Assembly: GCF_003056055.1 (NCBI RefSeq)
Contig: NZ_PYFP01000003.1
Coordinates: forward strand, 434,001 to 498,000
Reading direction: 5' to 3'
DNA: 64,000 bases
Source of the DNA: Glaciimonas sp. PCH181
GTDB taxonomy: Bacteria > Pseudomonadota > Gammaproteobacteria > Burkholderiales > Burkholderiaceae_D
The notes under the pieces are model-generated. The model saw nothing but the letters and a program-made list of their open reading frames with translations. It was not told the DNA's origin and searched no databases. This document shows, one piece after another, positions 47,541 through 55,451 of this stretch; within the stretch, counting starts at the first letter, position 1; every line of letters begins with the position of its first letter. A program made the position numbers and the translations under genes.

Positions 47541-47596
47541 ACGGCAGCGCAGCGCGCCATTTCACCCTAATTACATCCCCACCGGAGCCGCATCAG

Positions 47597-48625
47597 ATGA
47601 GAGCCAATACCCGTATCGCCTTCGACAGCTACGCCGCCCGCGTCGCCCAGTTAAACGCCACATCCAGCGTGCTGCATACCTTTAGCGTTGCACCCACTGT
47701 GCAGCAAAAGCTTGAAGATAAAATTCAGGAATCCAGCGAATTCCTCACCAAGATCAACATAATCGGCGTCACCGAACAAGAAGGCGAAAAACTCGGCCTC
47801 GGTGTCTCCGGCCCCATCGCCAGCCGCACCGATACTAGCAAAGGTGATCGCCAGACACGTGACGTGGCCGGTCTGGAAAGCCGCCACTATCGCTGCGAAA
47901 AAACCAACTTCGACACCCACATCGGCTACGCCAAACTCGATGCGTGGGCCAAGTTTGCCGACTTTCAAAGTCGCATCGCCAGACAGATTCTGATTCGTCA
48001 GGGATTAGACCGCATGGTGATCGGTTTTAACGGCACCAAGATCGCCTCCAACACCGACATCGCCGCATATCCGCTGCTGCAAGACGTCAACAAAGGCTGG
48101 CTGCAACACTATCGCGATGAAGCGCCGCAACGTGTGATGGCGCAAGGCGAGGCCAAACCGGGCAAGCTGCTCATCGGCACGGGAGGCGATTATCTGAATC
48201 TGGACGCAGCAGTCGCCGACGCCATCAACCTGCTCGACCCGTGGTATCAGGAAGATACCGGCCTCATTGCCTTCGTCGGCCGCAAGCTGTTAAACGATAA
48301 ATACTTCCCGATAATCAACACCAAACAAGCGCCCACCGAAGCACTGGCCACCGACATCATCGTCAGCCAGAAACGCATCGGTGGACTGCCTGCGGTACGC
48401 GTCCCGTTCTTTCCAGACAACGCGATTCTGATCACCCGCTTTGACAACCTGTCGATATATTTTCAGGACGGTGCGCGCCGTCGTCGCGTGGTCGATGAAG
48501 CCAAACGCGACCGTATCGAAAACTACGAATCATCGAACGATGCCTACGTCGTCGAAGATTTCGGCCTCGGTGCGATGTTAGAAAACATCGAACTGGTGCC
48601 CGACGTACCGGTCGCGCAGGCATAA
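47597..48625 (+). CDS. P2 gpN-like major capsid protein
   Basis: The 342-residue HK97-fold capsid protein resembles P2 N (357). Typical segments are FDSYAARVAQLN, RHYRCEKTNFDTHIGYAKLDAWA, RQILIRQGLDRMVIGFNG and the C-terminal ENYESSNDAYVVEDFG. The N-terminus is expected to be trimmed by gpO. Confidence 0.95.
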   Translation: MRANTRIAFDSYAARVAQLNATSSVLHTFSVAPTVQQKLEDKIQESSEFLTKINIIGVTEQEGEKLGLGVSGPIASRTDTSKGDRQTRDVAGLESRHYRCEKTNFDTHIGYAKLDAWAKFADFQSRIARQILIRQGLDRMVIGFNGTKIASNTDIAAYPLLQDVNKGWLQHYRDEAPQRVMAQGEAKPGKLLIGTGGDYLNLDAAVADAINLLDPWYQEDTGLIAFVGRKLLNDKYFPIINTKQAPTEALATDIIVSQKRIGGLPAVRVPFFPDNAILITRFDNLSIYFQDGARRRRVVDEAKRDRIENYESSNDAYVVEDFGLGAMLENIELVPDVPVAQA

Positions 48626-48629
48626 CGCG

Positions 48630-49361
48630 ATGCGCCATCTCTCTCCTGCGCTGCGGCATCAGGCGCGCATATTGGCCGAACAGTCGGCGGCCAGCAGTGC
48701 GCCCGGCCAGCCGACATCCGGCAGCGCCTACGAATTGCAGCTGTACCAGTTAGCCGAGCACAAGCGCGCCCTCAAAACGATCCAGTCGATCAAAGGCAAG
48801 ATCGCCCACAAAGCCACCTTGCTGCCGGAATATCAAGCATGGATAGAGGGCGTGCTGGCCGCCGGGAATGGCGGTCAGGATGATGTCCTGACGACCCTGC
48901 TGGTCTGGTCGATCGATGTCGGTGAATTTGATCGCGCTCTGGAAATTGCCCGTTATGCGGTCCTGCACAAGATGACCTTGCCGGACCAGTACAGTCGCGA
49001 TATCCCGACCATGTTGCTCGACGAATTTGCCGGGGCATATCTTCACAAAAACGGCGGCGGCATGCTGGCAAAAGACCCCCGGCACGCAGTCGACGTCCTC
49101 GGCGCTATCGGCGAACTGACGCAAGACAGCGACGTACCCGATCAGGCCCGCGCCAAGCTGCATAAGGCGCTCGGCTATGCCCTGCTGGCGGTGGCCAATA
49201 ACGGCAAAGATGACAAGGTTGACTTCAAGCCCGCCCAATTAGCGATGGCAAAGGCCGCCAACCTCAACCTGAAACGTGCCCTGACGCTATTTGAAGGCGT
49301 CGGCGTTAAGAAAGATATAGAACGCCTTGAACGACGCTTGAAAAAAGCGCCGCAAGGCTAA
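48630..49361 (+). CDS. P2 gpM-like terminase endonuclease subunit
   Basis: The 243-residue small terminase subunit cuts cos with gpP. GNGGQDDVLTTLLVWSIDVGEFDRAL (in parts) and LHKMTLPDQYSRDIPTMLLDEFA are the family's conserved core. The helical C-terminus ends RLERRLKKAPQG. It starts 4 bp after gpN. Confidence 0.93.
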   Translation: MRHLSPALRHQARILAEQSAASSAPGQPTSGSAYELQLYQLAEHKRALKTIQSIKGKIAHKATLLPEYQAWIEGVLAAGNGGQDDVLTTLLVWSIDVGEFDRALEIARYAVLHKMTLPDQYSRDIPTMLLDEFAGAYLHKNGGGMLAKDPRHAVDVLGAIGELTQDSDVPDQARAKLHKALGYALLAVANNGKDDKVDFKPAQLAMAKAANLNLKRALTLFEGVGVKKDIERLERRLKKAPQG

Positions 49362-49457
49362 ACGAGCACCCCCTGGCGCACGGCGGCGCGGGGTGATCTC
49401 GGACAGGTTCGCTTAGGCCGCCGCATCCGTTTAACACCCGCCCACCGCCGTTTTATT

Positions 49458-49561
49458 TAGGACTTACGCAAAACCGCCCCAGCGGCGTTGTGCTTTCCTA
49501 GCCGTACTAGCGTACTGTCTTCGTCGGCACGCCTTGCTGGGACGATTTTGTGTAAGTCCTA
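49458..49561. mobile_element. 104-bp MITE-like element with terminal inverted repeats
   Basis: The ends TAGGACTTACGCAAAACCG and, read on the other strand, TAGGACTTACACAAAATCG form an imperfect inverted repeat of about 26 bp. It extends through CCCAGC on both sides. The element is flanked by a direct TTATT (49453-49457 and 49562-49566), as expected of a target-site duplication. It has no coding capacity and sits exactly between gpM and gpL. The GGACTTACGCA end resembles termini of IS5-like elements, so it probably moves with a transposase supplied elsewhere. Confidence 0.75.
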
Positions 49562-49581
49562 TTATTAAAGAAGAGTTCTCT

Positions 49582-50067
49582 ATGAGTTTCATGGCTGTTG
49601 CCCCCATTTCACCCCAGCAAGAAACGGACACCACCGTCGTCGAAAACGACGGCTGGTTTCCCGATATCGCCCTGCATCACATGCGCGACGCGATGCGGCT
49701 TGATGGCACCGTGACCACGCCCCGTCTGGTGCAAGCGGTGGCCGAAGCGATTCTGCATGTCAATCGTGAACTCGATCAATGGCAGAACGCCCAACTCGAT
49801 GCTGGCTACAGCACGCTCGAAGCCGTGCCCGCCAAAAAGATCAATCGCGAAAGCAAACTATTGATCCACTATCGCCGCGCTGTCTACAGCACCGCAAAAG
49901 CCGACTTGCTGGAAAAGTACCGCGATTACGACAGCACCGGGGCGTCCATGACGGATAAAAAATCGACGGAGTTTCTCGACAACGCACCAGGCGAACAACG
50001 CCGCAATGCGCATTGGGCGATTGCCGATATAGTGCACCGGCATCACTTAACCGTCGAATTGATCTGA
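49582..50067 (+). CDS. P2 gpL-like head completion protein
   Basis: The 161 residues from MSFMAVAPISP match the P2 L class (169). Segments VENDGWFPDIALHHMRDAMRLDGTVT and KLLIHYRRAVYSTAKADLLEKYRDYD (in parts) are typical. GpL seals the filled head at the portal. The start is 20 bp after the MITE-like insertion; the frame runs a few codons further into the element, but the family start is internal. An alternative ATG lies at 49591. Confidence 0.9.
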   Translation: MSFMAVAPISPQQETDTTVVENDGWFPDIALHHMRDAMRLDGTVTTPRLVQAVAEAILHVNRELDQWQNAQLDAGYSTLEAVPAKKINRESKLLIHYRRAVYSTAKADLLEKYRDYDSTGASMTDKKSTEFLDNAPGEQRRNAHWAIADIVHRHHLTVELI

Positions 50068-50071
50068 CGCC

Positions 50072-50281
50072 ATGATCGTGCGCGCCCAACAACACGACAC
50101 GCTGGATTTGCTCTGCTGGCGACATCTCGGCGCGACCGCCAACGTGGTCGAAGCGGCGCTTGAATGCAATCCCGGTCTGGCTGATCTTGGGCCGCTAATG
50201 CCGCATGGGCAACTGGTGATCTTGCCAGACAGCACCGGCTTGCCGACTAACACCATCCTGACCGTCAATCTCTGGGACTAA
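50072..50281 (+). CDS. P2 gpX-like tail protein
   Basis: The 69-residue LysM-like gpX has the motifs QHDTLDLLCWRHLG, VEAALECNPGLADLGPLMPHGQ and the C-terminal VNLWD. In P2 it is an essential tail protein. It starts 4 bp after gpL. Confidence 0.92.
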   Translation: MIVRAQQHDTLDLLCWRHLGATANVVEAALECNPGLADLGPLMPHGQLVILPDSTGLPTNTILTVNLWD

Positions 50282-50321
50282 GCATTCCAACCAGGCACCT
50301 ACCACCAACCGCGAGAACACA

Positions 50322-50678
50322 ATGGCCGAACCCAGCACTGCCACTTTATTACTCACCACCGCCGCAGGCATCGGCGTGTCGTCGCTTGTGCCCGGCATCG
50401 ACGGCAACGCCCTCATCGGTGCCTTCGCCGGTGCCGCACTCGTCGCCATTTCCAGCAAAAACCTGCCGCTATTGCAACGACTGGCGTACATGGTCATTTC
50501 GTTAGCGGTCGGCTATCTGGCCGCCCCGGAAATCATTCATAACACGCCGCTAAAACAATCCGGCGTGGCCGCCTTCATCGCCTCGGCAGGCGTAATTGCA
50601 TTGACATTGCACGGCATCGATCTGATCAAAACCATCCGCCTGCCAGACTGGTTACGTAAAGGGGGTCGCAATGATTAA
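50322..50678 (+). CDS. Putative phage holin (P2 Y-like position)
   Basis: The 118 residues have three hydrophobic segments: about 8-42, 52-68 and 82-100. The C-terminus is basic (TIRLPDWLRKGGRND). It lies between gpX and the second holin-like gene, the P2 gene Y position, so a holin role releasing the endolysin is likely. Sequence similarity alone is modest. Confidence 0.7.
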   Translation: MAEPSTATLLLTTAAGIGVSSLVPGIDGNALIGAFAGAALVAISSKNLPLLQRLAYMVISLAVGYLAAPEIIHNTPLKQSGVAAFIASAGVIALTLHGIDLIKTIRLPDWLRKGGRND

Positions 50679-50976
50679 TCCAATCGATAACCTAATGCAT
50701 CAATACCTTACCGCCATCGCGTTGCTCTGCTACGCAACTACCTGCATACAACTACTGTGCTATCGGCGCGGGAAGGCCAACTATCGCATTAACCTCTCCT
50801 GCATAGCGTGGCTCCTGATTGCGCTAAACGGTAGCTGCGCGTTGGAAATTTTGCTCGGCAACGTCCATATCTCGCTCGGACAAACCGTTCTTGCTTTTAC
50901 CTTGTGCGTGTTAGTCCATCACGCCAAAGGCAATGTCGCCAACGTTTTACGAGAAATCTATGACTACACTCACTGA
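50671..50976 (+). CDS. Phage holin family protein (three membrane segments)
   Basis: The 101 residues hold three membrane segments with a Cys-rich first helix (LLCYATTCIQLLCYRRGKANYR) and INLSCIAWLLIALNGSCALEIL, a pattern seen in the Phage_holin_3 group of P2-like phages. It overlaps the previous gene by 8 bp and the endolysin by 17 bp. Its role could be a second holin or an antiholin. Confidence 0.75.
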   Translation: MINPIDNLMHQYLTAIALLCYATTCIQLLCYRRGKANYRINLSCIAWLLIALNGSCALEILLGNVHISLGQTVLAFTLCVLVHHAKGNVANVLREIYDYTH

Positions 50977-51415
50977 ACATTTCACGCTAGAAGAACTGGT
51001 CCATAGCGACACGGCGCGTATCCTCGGCATTGCCAACGTGCCGACGCCTGCCATCGTCGCCAACCTGCGCCGTCTCGCGCAATTTAACGAAATGGTGCGG
51101 CTGGCATTGGGCGGTGCTGCAATGACCATTTCCAGCGGCTATCGCTGCCCGGCGTTGAATCGCGCCGTCGGTGGCGCGCGCAACAGCGCACACTTGCATG
51201 GCTTGGCGAACGACTTCATCGCGCCGACATTTGGCACGCCGCTTGCAATCTGCCAGACGCTAAAAAAATCCTACCTTGAATTCGATCAACTGATTTATGA
51301 GCGGGCCGGAGGAGCAATCTGGGTGCATCTGGCGATTGCTCGCGAAGGGTCACAGCCGCGCCGTCAGACATTAACGGTCGACAATAAAAGTACGCGGATC
51401 GGATTGTGGCAATGA
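50960..51415 (+). CDS. M15-family peptidase endolysin
   Basis: The 151-residue zinc peptidase of M15A type has zinc ligands in NSAHLHGLANDF (His and Asp) and IWVHLAI (His). The start SGYRCPALNRAVGG is also typical. It should cut peptide cross-links of peptidoglycan at lysis, replacing the lysozyme-type gpK of P2. The ATG at 50960 gives MTTLTEHFTLEEL, the usual beginning. It overlaps Rz by ATGA. Confidence 0.9.
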   Translation: MTTLTEHFTLEELVHSDTARILGIANVPTPAIVANLRRLAQFNEMVRLALGGAAMTISSGYRCPALNRAVGGARNSAHLHGLANDFIAPTFGTPLAICQTLKKSYLEFDQLIYERAGGAIWVHLAIAREGSQPRRQTLTVDNKSTRIGLWQ

Positions 51416-51828
51416 TGACCCGACTGATGATAGCGATGCTAATGATCGGTATGGTGGGTGCGACGTTCTACATTCAGCACGATACCCTCAGCGCAGAAAC
51501 CAAGCGTGCAGACCGGGCCGAGAGCAACGTCACCGACCGCGACCGCACCATCACCGCGTTAAAAGATGCGGCCGTCACCCACCGCAAAGCCCTTGGCATA
51601 TTACAAGCCCAGCGCACCGCCATCGCCGCCACGCTCACACAACGCGAACAAACCATCCAACAACACCAACATGAAAACATCGCTATCCGCGCTTGGGCCG
51701 AGTCTGCTGTGCCTGACGCTATTGCCCGGCTGCGCCACCGTCCCGCCTTCACCGGCGCAGACGCTTATCGTCAACGCCTGCCCGCCAGTGACGCTCTGCA
51801 TCCTGCCAGCAAGCGCCCCGACAACTAA
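51412..51828 (+). CDS. Rz-like i-spanin (LysB type)
   Basis: The 138-residue protein has an N-terminal membrane anchor (about residues 2-20, MTRLMIAMLMIGMVGATFYI) and a long coiled-coil periplasmic part (ETKRADRAESNVTDRDRTI...LKDAAVTHRKALGILQAQ). This is the inner-membrane spanin that, with Rz1, fuses the membranes at lysis. It starts at the ATGA overlap with the endolysin; a second ATG follows at 51415. Rz1 is nested inside it. Confidence 0.88.
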   Translation: MMTRLMIAMLMIGMVGATFYIQHDTLSAETKRADRAESNVTDRDRTITALKDAAVTHRKALGILQAQRTAIAATLTQREQTIQQHQHENIAIRAWAESAVPDAIARLRHRPAFTGADAYRQRLPASDALHPASKRPDN

Positions 51829-51943
51829 CGGCGCGCTCAATCTAGCGCTAGAACGCGCAGAAGCCGCATGGGCAGACTGTGCCGCCCAGATCGATATGAC
51901 GCATACCTGCCAAAGCGAGATTAACAATGTACAAACACGATAG
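51671..51943 (+). CDS. Rz1-like o-spanin lipoprotein (LysC type), nested in Rz
   Basis: The 90-residue lipoprotein is read in a different frame from inside Rz and runs past its end. The signal is MKTSLSALGPSLLCLTLLPGC, with lipobox LLPGC (Cys about 21), followed by Pro-rich ATVPPSPAQ. Further cysteines (ACPPVTLC, WADCA, TCQSE) are typical of these spanins. The C-terminus overlaps the gpR start by 17 bp. Confidence 0.88.
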   Translation: MKTSLSALGPSLLCLTLLPGCATVPPSPAQTLIVNACPPVTLCILPASAPTTNGALNLALERAEAAWADCAAQIDMTHTCQSEINNVQTR

Positions 51944-52415
51944 CCTGCGCCAGCATCTGAGCGCTGCCACCCCAGACTTACAGCGCGATCCCGATAAATT
52001 TCTGGTGTTCGCCGACGAAGGGCAACTCGTCGCCTGCGGCACCGGATCGCTGTCATTTGAATACCGATTTACGCTCAACGTTATTCTCACCGACTACGCC
52101 GGCAATCTTGATGGCGTCATGGTCGCGTTGCTAGCCTGGATTGCCGTCCACCAAAGCGAACTGTTAAACAACCCCGAACTACGTAAAACCGGGATCAGCT
52201 TCGAAGTCGATTACCACAGCCACCACAGCGTCGATCTGTCACTCAAACTCAGCCTGACAGAACGCATCATTGTCAGCAACAAGGAACAAGGCCGCCTTCA
52301 GATCAAAAGCCGACCAGAGCCACAAGCAACACTGGACTATGCAGCACCGTTCTGGGCCTTGTACGAAGGTGACAACAAAATCGCGGAATGGGCCACGCCC
52401 CAGACACCACCATGA
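51927..52415 (+). CDS. P2 gpR-like tail completion protein
   Basis: The 162 residues begin MYKHDSLRQHLSAATPDLQRDPDKF. This, with YRFTLNVILTDYAGN and the acidic C-terminal half, is typical of P2 R (155). GpR terminates the tail tube so heads can join. The stop overlaps the gpS start (ATGA). Confidence 0.92.
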   Translation: MYKHDSLRQHLSAATPDLQRDPDKFLVFADEGQLVACGTGSLSFEYRFTLNVILTDYAGNLDGVMVALLAWIAVHQSELLNNPELRKTGISFEVDYHSHHSVDLSLKLSLTERIIVSNKEQGRLQIKSRPEPQATLDYAAPFWALYEGDNKIAEWATPQTPP

Positions 52416-52882
52416 GCGACGATCTGTCATCGCTGGAATTGTGGGCCGGTGCGCTGCTATCAAAGTTACAACCCGCCGAGCGACTGGCCGTCAATCGCAA
52501 AGTCGCGCAGGACCTGCGGCGCAGCCAGACCAAACGCATCGCCAGCCAGCATGATGCCGAAGGCAACGCCTATGCAGCCCGCAAAAACCGCAAGAAACTA
52601 CGTGGCAAACAAGGCCGCATCAAGCACCAAAAAGCGGCTATGTTTACCAAATTGCGCACGGCCGCCAATCTGAAAATAAGGCCCGACGCCAATCAACTAT
52701 CGGTCGGATTTTTTGGAAGAGTGGCACGGATAGCGCGGATACATCAGGAAGGACTGAGCGACCGCGTATCGCAAAAAGGGCCGGAATATCTCTATCCGGC
52801 CCGTGGCTTGCTGGGGTTTAGTGCAGAGGATCGCGAGTTGATTCGCGATTCTTTATTGCGCCATTTGATGGTGCGATCTTGA
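52412..52882 (+). CDS. P2 gpS-like tail completion protein
   Basis: The 156 residues from MSDDLSSLELWAGALLSKL have a basic middle (RKNRKKLRGKQGRIKHQKAAM) and GFFGRVARIARIHQEG, the core of the phage virion morphogenesis (gpS) family, ending FSAEDRELIRDSLLRHL. Together with gpR it completes the tail. After it comes a cargo segment before gpV. Confidence 0.92.
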   Translation: MSDDLSSLELWAGALLSKLQPAERLAVNRKVAQDLRRSQTKRIASQHDAEGNAYAARKNRKKLRGKQGRIKHQKAAMFTKLRTAANLKIRPDANQLSVGFFGRVARIARIHQEGLSDRVSQKGPEYLYPARGLLGFSAEDRELIRDSLLRHLMVRS

Positions 52883-52955
52883 TTCTCCTTAGCTTTGCGC
52901 GGGACGATTGCTAACGATTAGATAATTATCAATTGCAAAATGCTAACTCTAATTT

Positions 52956-53003
52956 TTGTATAAACAAAAAATACTTGACGTAGCCAATTCTTGTTTATAC
53001 AAT
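52956..53003 (+). promoter_or_regulatory. brnTA promoter with inverted-repeat operator
   Basis: TTGACG (52975-52980) and TACAAT (52998-53003) are spaced by 17 bp, a strong sigma70-type promoter. A perfect 12-bp inverted repeat brackets it: TTGTATAAACAA at 52956-52967 and TTGTTTATACAA at 52991-53002, the second covering the -10. This is the expected site for BrnA repression. Confidence 0.85.
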
Positions 53004-53010
53004 AAATCGA

Positions 53011-53277
53011 ATGAACTACGAATTCGACCCAGCCAAAGATGGAAGTAATGTAGATAAACATGGCTTGTCGCTAGCCGATGCAGAGGATTTTGAATGGGAA
53101 AGTGCCGTAGTATCTGAAGACACGCGCCAGCAATACGCCGAGCACCGCTTTCAGGCAACGGGCTACATTGGCGACCGTTTGCATGTCATGGTTTATTGCC
53201 TTCGCGCCGACACTGTACGCGTCATCAGCCTGCGCAAGGCCAATCCAAGAGAGGTGAAAAATTATGCCGAAACTTAA
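53011..53277 (+). CDS. brnT: BrnT-type ribonuclease toxin
   Basis: The 88 residues have the BrnT signature FDPAKDGSNVDKHGLSLADA and RVISLRKANPREVKNY. BrnT has a RelE-like fold and cleaves RNA, stopping translation. Toxin-first order with a 14-bp overlap into brnA is the normal BrnTA layout. It lies as cargo between phage genes S and V and has its own promoter, so it can be expressed in the lysogen. Confidence 0.92.
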   Translation: MNYEFDPAKDGSNVDKHGLSLADAEDFEWESAVVSEDTRQQYAEHRFQATGYIGDRLHVMVYCLRADTVRVISLRKANPREVKNYAET

Positions 53278-53596
53278 ATCAGGGACCATCATTCCCACCC
53301 CCGAAGAAACCGCTGCCATCAATGCTGGCATTGCCGCTGATCCTGATAATCCAGAACTCACGGAAGAATGGTTTGCCAAAGCTAAACCAGCCAGCGAGAT
53401 ACTGACGCCAGAAACTTATACTGCGTTAGTTGCGAAGCGCCGTGGCCGTCCGAAAGCCGAGGAAACCAAGGTTTTCACGGCAATTCGTCTGGATGCGGAC
53501 CTGCTGGATGCTTTCAAAGCGACCGGCAAAGGCTGGCAGACCCGCGTCAACGCAGCCTTACGCCAATTCATTACCGAGCATCCGCTTCACCGGTAA
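53264..53596 (+). CDS. brnA: BrnA-type antitoxin
   Basis: The 110-residue protein has a C-terminal ribbon-helix-helix (TAIRLDADLLDAFKATGKGWQTRVNAALRQFI, about residues 70-102) preceded by RRGRPKAEET. BrnA binds BrnT and autoregulates the operon, presumably at the inverted repeat upstream. Convergent with the phage DNA methylase gene, which ends 7 bp away. Confidence 0.9.
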   Translation: MPKLKSGTIIPTPEETAAINAGIAADPDNPELTEEWFAKAKPASEILTPETYTALVAKRRGRPKAEETKVFTAIRLDADLLDAFKATGKGWQTRVNAALRQFITEHPLHR

Positions 53597-53602
53597 TAAA
53601 AA

Positions 53603-54400
53603 CTATGCAAATAGTTGCCCCGAGGACCACGCATCCCAATTGGTAATCACCAATTCACGGCTGGTCCCCGGCTGGCCATGCACGCTGCCCATGCTGTATT
53701 TGATATCAATCCCCATCATCGTAAAGCCCTCAAACACCGCCCGGATATCCGGGTGGTCGTTAATACTCACCATCACCTTGCCTTTACAGGTACGCATAAA
53801 ATCCGCCATCTGCTGATACTGCTCAAAGCCAAACGCCACGCCATACCCTTCGGTCTGCCAGTACGGCGGATCAAGATAAAAGAACGAATGCGGCCGGTCA
53901 TAGCGCTGCATGCATTCCAGCCACGGCAGATTTTCAATATAGGTCCCGGCAAGACGCAAATGCGCAGCGCTCAGATTCTCTTCGATCCTGCACAGATTGA
54001 TCGCCGGACCGGTAGTCGCGGTGCCGAAATTCTGTCCGGTCACCTTGCCGCTAAACGCATGCTGTTGCAGATAATAGAATCGGGCCGCCCGCTGGATATC
54101 CGTCAGCGTCTCCGGACGTACTGCTTGCTGCCATTTAAAAATCTGACGGCTGGTAATGGCCCATTTGAATTGCCGCACGAATTCTTCCATGTGATGCTGC
54201 ACCACACGGTACAGGTTCACCAGTTCACCATTGATATCGTTGATGACTTCGGTGTGGGCTGGGACCGGTCGTAAAAAATACAGTGCAGCACCGCCGCAGA
54301 ACACCTCGACATAGCATTCGTGCGGTGGGAACAGCGGGATAAGTTTGTCAGCCAGGCGGCGCTTGCCTCCCAGCCACGGGATGATCGGACTTGCATCCAT
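53603..54400 (-). CDS. D12-class DNA adenine methylase
   Basis: The 265-residue N6-adenine methyltransferase has the SAM motif IPWLGGKRRLADKLIPLFP at the N-terminus, VEVFCGGAALYFL, and the catalytic SFFYLDPPYW (DPPY). It is the Dam-type fold, but no target sequence can be read. It is read opposite to the late genes. The start has GGAG 6 nt upstream and lies inside the com gene in another frame. Methylating phage DNA could protect it from restriction. Confidence 0.9.
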   Translation of the reverse strand: MDASPIIPWLGGKRRLADKLIPLFPPHECYVEVFCGGAALYFLRPVPAHTEVINDINGELVNLYRVVQHHMEEFVRQFKWAITSRQIFKWQQAVRPETLTDIQRAARFYYLQQHAFSGKVTGQNFGTATTGPAINLCRIEENLSAAHLRLAGTYIENLPWLECMQRYDRPHSFFYLDPPYWQTEGYGVAFGFEQYQQMADFMRTCKGKVMVSINDHPDIRAVFEGFTMMGIDIKYSMGSVHGQPGTSRELVITNWDAWSSGQLFA

Positions 54401-54557
54401 GGTGTACTCCAGAGTCGGATGCTCGACGGCATGCTGGTGCGGGGCGCGTGGCCCTCAGATGATTTAATGTGCCACAACGGGGGCATTTGATGGTGAGGGT
54501 GATGTATTCACCCTCACCGAGTTTTCGGGAACAATTCCCACAGCGGATGTCCAGCAT
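54348..54557 (-). CDS. Com-family zinc-finger regulator overlapping the methylase
   Basis: The 69-residue protein starts MLDIRCGNCSRKLGEGEY and has two CxxC pairs (CGNC, CPRC), as in Mu Com. In Mu, Com binds mom mRNA and exposes its ribosome site for translation. Here com precedes and overlaps the methylase start by 53 nt in a different frame, the same design. The Arg/Pro-rich C-terminal tail is probably low constraint, since it is shared with the methylase start. Confidence 0.85.
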   Translation of the reverse strand: MLDIRCGNCSRKLGEGEYITLTIKCPRCGTLNHLRATRPAPACRRASDSGVHHGCKSDHPVAGRQAPPG

Positions 54558-54803
54558 TTGGGTATACCTGCTAAATATGCTAGCCTTGCAGCGCCTGTGC
54601 ACAGGTGCGCGGCCTTGGCTCTACTTGCAGCTCCTTCTGCCGGTACGGTGGCGTGCTGATTGCTCTAACAATCAGCACGTCGCCGCGTCTAAGTGCTACT
54701 TTCTCACGCGCACGCAGGGTGGGACATAGTGGTGCTGCTGATAAGCCGCTTATCAACCCTCTGGTAGGTGCACTTCCGTCAGCAACCCGGCAACATGCAT
54801 CGC
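54558..54803. promoter_or_regulatory. Hairpin-rich control region between com and gpV
   Basis: Contains a 12-bp palindrome CCTGTGCACAGG (54594-54605), a perfect 11-bp hairpin CGTGCTGATTG / CAATCAGCACG (54652-54679), and GATAAGC/GCTTATC near 54738-54752. It lies between divergent transcription units (com-methylase and the V-W-J-I operon), so promoters for both, including an activator-dependent late promoter, should be here. Confidence 0.5.
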
Positions 54804-55451
54804 ATGACTGCTGACACCGCCGAACTGCTGCGTTTAATCCTCAACCTGATCCGCTTCGGCACCATTGCCGAGATCGATCATGATGCCCAACGTGTACGGA
54901 TAAAGGTCGGCAACAATCTGACCACCTGGCGGCCGTGGGCAACTGCCCGCGCTGGCACTGCGCAAACGTGGTGGCCGCCGACGCTGGGCGAACAAGTCAT
55001 CCTGCTATCGCCGGAGGGCAATTACGATAACGCGGTGATTTTCCCCGCGATTTACTCCGATCAGTTCGCGCCACCATCGACCAATCCTGCGCATCACACT
55101 ACCCGTTATGCGGATGGTGCGATTGTGCAATACGACAGCGCCGCGCACGCATTAACGGCGACGCTGCCGGACGGCACCAGTGTTTCGGCACTCCCCGGCA
55201 AAGTGACTTCCAATGCAGAAGACACGCTCTGCACCGGCAATCTGACCGTCTTAAAAAACCTGGTTGTCAGTGGCATGAGTACGCTAAACGGCGGCATGGC
55301 CGTCACCTCTGGCGCAGGCGGCGGTGCGGCTGCAACCATCAATGGCACGCTGCAAGCCAGCGGCGATATTGTCGCTAGCGGCATCAGCCTGACTAGCCAT
55401 ACACACAGCGGCGTTAAACGCGGTGGCGACAATACAGGCGGACCAGAATGA
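54804..55451 (+). CDS. P2 gpV-like baseplate spike protein
   Basis: The 215 residues from MTADTAELLRLILNLIRFGTI have the gpV OB-fold (IAEIDHDAQRVRIKVGNNLTTW, in parts). A beta-helical C-terminus of Gly/Ser repeats (SGMSTLNGGMAVTSGAGGGA) ends in SHTHSGV, the HxH-type iron site of P2-like spikes. It is the membrane-piercing tip. Upstream in-frame starts at 54768 (GTG) and 54795 are less likely. Confidence 0.92.
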   Translation: MTADTAELLRLILNLIRFGTIAEIDHDAQRVRIKVGNNLTTWRPWATARAGTAQTWWPPTLGEQVILLSPEGNYDNAVIFPAIYSDQFAPPSTNPAHHTTRYADGAIVQYDSAAHALTATLPDGTSVSALPGKVTSNAEDTLCTGNLTVLKNLVVSGMSTLNGGMAVTSGAGGGAAATINGTLQASGDIVASGISLTSHTHSGVKRGGDNTGGPE

